Source of the DNA: Methanobacteriota archaeon
GTDB taxonomy: Archaea > Thermoplasmatota > E2 > JACPAO01 > JAHWKR01
NCBI GenBank assembly: GCA_019347805.1
Contig: JAHWKR010000001.1
Location: forward strand, 1 to 64,000
DNA: 64,000 nucleotides
Reading direction: 5' to 3'
The notes under the pieces are model-generated. The model was not told where the DNA came from. It saw nothing but the letters and a program-made list of their open reading frames with translations, and ran no database searches. Below are positions 61,523-64,000 of this stretch, piece by piece; position 1 is the first letter of the stretch; each line of letters opens with the position of its first letter. Position numbers and translations under genes: made by a program.

Positions 61523-62686
61523 TCAGTCCTCTTTGCCGAGCAAGTGGCGGGCGATTATGATCTTCTGGATCTGGTTGGTCCCTTCGTAGATGCCGCAGAT
61601 GATGGAGTCGCGGAAGTAGCGCTCGACGGGGTATTCCTGTGAGAACCCGGCGCCGCCATGCACCTGGACCGCGTCGCGGGTCACGCGCACGACCATCTCG
61701 GCGGTGAAGAGCTTCGCCTGCGCGACCGCCAAGCGGTAGTCCTCGCCCGCCATCTTCAGGGCGGCCGCCTTGTAAACCAGCGCGCGTCCGGCTTCGACGC
61801 CGGTGGCCATCGTGGACAGGAGGTCCTGTACCATCTGGAAGTCGGCGATGGGCCGCCCGAACTGTTCACGGGTCTGTGCATAATCCAATGAGGCGTCGAG
61901 GGCGGCCTGTGCGATGCCGACGGCTCCGGCGGCGACCGAGATGCGGCCGTTCAGCAGGATGGCCCGGATGATGTCCCACCCTTCGCCTTCGGCGCCGATG
62001 CGGTTCGCGACCGGGACGCGGCAATCCTTCAGGATCAACTCGGCGGTGGGAGAGGAGCGCAGGCCGAGCTTCTCCTGGGTCCACACCGTCCCGCCCTCGA
62101 ACCCGGGGGTGCCCTTTTCCACCAAAAAAGCGGTGATGCCTTCGTGCTTCTTTTTCGGGTCCCATTCGTTGACCCTGGCGAAGACGACGACGTAGTCGGC
62201 CTTGGCGCCGTTGGAGATCCACAGCTTGCGGCCGTTCAGGACATAGGAGTCGCCGTCGCGCTCGGCCGATGTGCGCAGGCTCGCGGCGTCCGACCCGGAG
62301 CCGGGTTCGGTGAGCGCCCATGCCCCCTGCTTCGTCCAATCAGCAAGCTGCGGGATCCATTCCTTCTTCTGTTCCTCGGAGCCGGCCTGCAGGATGGTCA
62401 TGCCGCAGAGGGAGGTGTGTACGGAGAGCGTTGTGCGGATACTGGAACAACCCTTCGCCAGTTCTTCGGTCATGACGATGTAGGAGAGGTAATCGAGCCC
62501 GGCCCCACCGAGCGCTTCCGGAAACGGCGCTCCGAAAATGCCCTGGTCGGCCATCTTCTGATAGACCGCGTCCGGGACCTTGCCTTCCCGTTCCCATTCC
62601 AGGACATAAGGAGAGATCTCGTTCTGGACGAACGTGCGCGTCGTCTGCCGGATGAGCTTCTGTTCGTCCGTGAAGGTCCAGTCCAT
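61523..62686 (-). CDS. Acyl-CoA dehydrogenase
   Basis: A 387-residue FAD enzyme that introduces the alpha-beta double bond in acyl-CoA substrates. The catalytic base is E368 in IYEGTNQIQ. FAD/substrate motifs include ALTEPGSGSDAASLRT, LWISNGAKAD, REQFGRPIADFQ and VQVHGGAGFSQEYPVER. Length and layout match short/medium-chain and glutaryl/isovaleryl-type members. No ETF genes are nearby. A TATA-like CTTTTTTGG lies about 31-40 bases upstream. Its last nine residues are encoded again, with different codons, 80 bases downstream. Confidence 0.95.
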   Translation of the reverse strand: MDWTFTDEQKLIRQTTRTFVQNEISPYVLEWEREGKVPDAVYQKMADQGIFGAPFPEALGGAGLDYLSYIVMTEELAKGCSSIRTTLSVHTSLCGMTILQAGSEEQKKEWIPQLADWTKQGAWALTEPGSGSDAASLRTSAERDGDSYVLNGRKLWISNGAKADYVVVFARVNEWDPKKKHEGITAFLVEKGTPGFEGGTVWTQEKLGLRSSPTAELILKDCRVPVANRIGAEGEGWDIIRAILLNGRISVAAGAVGIAQAALDASLDYAQTREQFGRPIADFQMVQDLLSTMATGVEAGRALVYKAAALKMAGEDYRLAVAQAKLFTAEMVVRVTRDAVQVHGGAGFSQEYPVERYFRDSIICGIYEGTNQIQKIIIARHLLGKED

Positions 62687-62716
62687 GGGTCGCCTCGCGG
62701 CCGCGAATCCTGGGTG

Positions 62717-62726
62717 CCAAAAAAGG
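62717..62726 (-). promoter_or_regulatory. TATA-like box for acyl-CoA dehydrogenase
   Basis: The minus strand reads CCTTTTTTGG about 31-40 bases before ATG 62686. Confidence 0.45.
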
Positions 62727-62779
62727 GTTCGCCCGGCGAAGGGTCGTACAAGGCGCGGGAAGAGGTGTCCAACAACACC

Positions 62780-62788
62780 CTATAATGG
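62780..62788 (+). promoter_or_regulatory. TATA box for the membrane-anchored regulator
   Basis: CTATAATGG ends 28 bases before ATG 62816, consistent with a leaderless mRNA. Confidence 0.6.
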
Positions 62789-62815
62789 CGAGGGGGGAGT
62801 GTCAGGCTGGTTCGT

Positions 62816-63916
62816 ATGTGGTCTATCGGTAGTGGTCCGAAAACGCTGCCCGCCGTCGTGGTGGGCCTTCTCCTGTTCGCGCTCCTGGTCGCCCCCGGTG
62901 CGCAGGCCGGGGTCTCTGAACAGCCCGTCCCTTGGATGAGCCCCTCGCAAGAGGATGAGCCCAAGGAGGACGAAGGGGTGCAGGACGGTTGGCAGGACCG
63001 GCCGAGCCCCACGTCTCCGTCCCCGTCCCGGGTGCCCGCGCCCCACATGGACGGCTCGGGCGAAGAGGAAGGCCCGCCGCTTCCGAGCGACGTGAGCCCG
63101 ACCCAGCGGGTCCCGGCCCCGGCGATGATGGGGGATGACGGCGACGCGGGCCCTGATACGATCCCGGTCCCACCCGGCCGGGTCGAGCCCCGCGACCTCT
63201 TCGAACTCCCGGACATCCCTCCGGTCGGCGAGGAACCGGTCCAGCCCGAAGAGGCATGCCGCTGCGACACCCAAGTTCCGCAAGACGACGGCGTGGTCGT
63301 CATGGACACAGACGCAGGCGACGACTGGCTCCTTCCGGCGGCCGGCATCACCCTCGCCACCCTCGTCGGCGCGCTCCTGGTCCGCCTCGCGCTCCTTCTC
63401 GTCATCGCCGCCAAGGTGCGCCTTGGTTATCGCATCGAGCGCAGTGAGCTCCTTGAGCATCCGGTGAGGCGCACGATCGCCGACCACCTCGAAAAGAACC
63501 CGGGTGCGACGGCCGGTGAACTGGCGAACGTCGCTGGTGTCGCCTATGCGCGCGTCTGCTACCACCTCGCCATGATGGTGCGCGAACAGGCGCTTCGCGT
63601 GCAACGCGTCGACCACCGCAAGCGCTACTTCCCCTATGGGGCGCCGAAGCCCGACGAGGCGGAACTGCGCACGCGCACCTTGACGAGCCCCGAGCGTATG
63701 CCGGGACGCATCTTGACCTTCGTGCGTCGCGCCCCGGGTCTCACCGGGAGCCGATTGTCGCGCGCGCTCGGCATCTCGCCGGGGCACGCGCATTATCACC
63801 TGTCGCGTCTCCTCGACCATGGTCTTCTCGAGGCGCGCAGGAAAGGCCGTGAGGTTCGCTACTACCTCACGACACGCGGTGCCGAGAAGGTCGGCGACGC
63901 GTGGGCGACCGCCTAG
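62816..63916 (+). CDS. Membrane-anchored tandem winged-helix regulator
   Basis: A 366-residue protein. It has a signal peptide (about 1-31), a Pro/acidic extracytoplasmic region of about 130 residues with the CRC motif in EEACRCDTQ, and one transmembrane helix (about 170-195). Two winged-helix domains on the cytoplasmic side follow: HPVRRTIADHLEKNPGATAGELANV and VCYHLAMMVREQALR, then GRILTFVRRAPGLTGSRLSRALG and HYHLSRLLDHGLLEARRKGREVRYYL. Such one-component regulators may read an external signal and bind DNA directly at the membrane. Its stop overlaps a convergent gene by 4 bases. Confidence 0.85.
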   Translation: MWSIGSGPKTLPAVVVGLLLFALLVAPGAQAGVSEQPVPWMSPSQEDEPKEDEGVQDGWQDRPSPTSPSPSRVPAPHMDGSGEEEGPPLPSDVSPTQRVPAPAMMGDDGDAGPDTIPVPPGRVEPRDLFELPDIPPVGEEPVQPEEACRCDTQVPQDDGVVVMDTDAGDDWLLPAAGITLATLVGALLVRLALLLVIAAKVRLGYRIERSELLEHPVRRTIADHLEKNPGATAGELANVAGVAYARVCYHLAMMVREQALRVQRVDHRKRYFPYGAPKPDEAELRTRTLTSPERMPGRILTFVRRAPGLTGSRLSRALGISPGHAHYHLSRLLDHGLLEARRKGREVRYYLTTRGAEKVGDAWATA

Positions 63917-64000
63917 TCGACCCAGTCGAGACCGATGTCGACACTGCGGGCCCAACGCGTCAAAGCACCGAGGGACACGCGGTCGGCATAGGGTGCATAA
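63913..64000 (-). CDS. C-terminal end of a convergent gene (partial)
   Basis: The last 28 codons of a minus-strand frame entering from the right edge: YAPYADRVSLGALTRWARSV, then DIGLDWVD and a stop at 63913-63915. It overlaps the regulator's stop by 4 bases. The composition is coding-like, but the fragment is too short to name. Confidence 0.45.
   Translation of the reverse strand, partial: YAPYADRVSLGALTRWARSVDIGLDWVD

Noticed and set aside
61443..61525. Programmed -1 frameshift extending acyl-CoA dehydrogenase to the second ARHLLGKED end
   Set aside because: The -1 frame is open here, but no slippery heptamer is evident. The equivalent frame after nusA is closed by a TGA at 48539, so frameshifting cannot explain both loci.

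Overview
The window is archaeal. It carries a split A'/A'' RNA polymerase with a fused B subunit, archaeal S12, S7 and L30e, an archaeal NusA-like KH protein, EF-2 with the diphthamide loop, deoxyhypusine synthase, the ribosome-recycling ABC protein ABCE1, and many TATA boxes about 25 to 30 bases before start codons, which points to leaderless mRNAs. GC is high, spacing is tight, and ATGA or GTGA gene overlaps are common. The fused rpoB, a PGF-CTERM-type tail and the overall gene mix fit a high-GC member of the Thermoplasmatota (Euryarchaeota sensu lato). That placement is inference. Acyl-CoA dehydrogenase, a 2-oxoacid:ferredoxin oxidoreductase, a class III aminotransferase and reverse transsulfuration enzymes suggest a heterotroph using amino acids and fatty acids.

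Layout. 1-3.7 kb: cystathionine gamma-lyase-type enzyme (cut by the window edge), cystathionine beta-synthase-type enzyme, and a PQQ-propeller surface protein, all on the minus strand. 3.8-9.3 kb: deoxyhypusine synthase with a small membrane protein, a lipoprotein, and ABCE1 coupled to a predicted exosome-associated RNA-binding protein. 9.4-15.5 kb: LVIVD lipoprotein, two translationally coupled zinc-ribbon proteins, a helix-hairpin-helix protein coupled to a CAAX-type protease, a winged-helix regulator and tRNA-Asn. 15.8-21.7 kb: NhaC antiporter, coiled-coil protein, a very unusual zinc-ribbon/membrane/coiled-coil protein, tRNA-Met, a TfoX-N protein and a small two-gene operon. 21.9-26.8 kb: KorA-KorB and a large polytopic membrane protein. 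27.2-32.9 kb: an envelope cluster (PGF-CTERM protein, membrane protein with a huge basic cytoplasmic tail, KAE-rich protein, calcium-repeat lipoprotein, second C-terminally anchored protein). 33.0-39.0 kb: VapBC-like pair, fumarase alpha subunit, TraB plus site-2 protease, DUF1611 and cyclase-family enzymes, duplicated zinc-ribbon protein. 39.3-55.5 kb: tRNA-Lys, rpoH, rpoB, rpoA1, rpoA2, rpl30e, nusA, then a MacB-type ABC transporter set between two arrays of GC hairpins, then rps12, rps7 and EF-2. 55.6-64 kb: response regulator, membrane proteins, aminotransferase, an RHH/PadR regulator island, acyl-CoA dehydrogenase, and a membrane-anchored winged-helix regulator.

Two observations stand out. 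First, the 3' ends of nusA and of the acyl-CoA dehydrogenase gene are each repeated 77-80 bases downstream. The repeat encodes the same last 8-9 residues and a stop, but with largely synonymous codons, and at all four ends a hairpin places the stop codon in or at its loop. This looks like attachment-site footprints of an element that targets gene ends. Second, just downstream of the nusA duplication, two arrays of covarying hairpins bracket an ABC transporter inserted into the normally contiguous nusA-rps12 neighbourhood.
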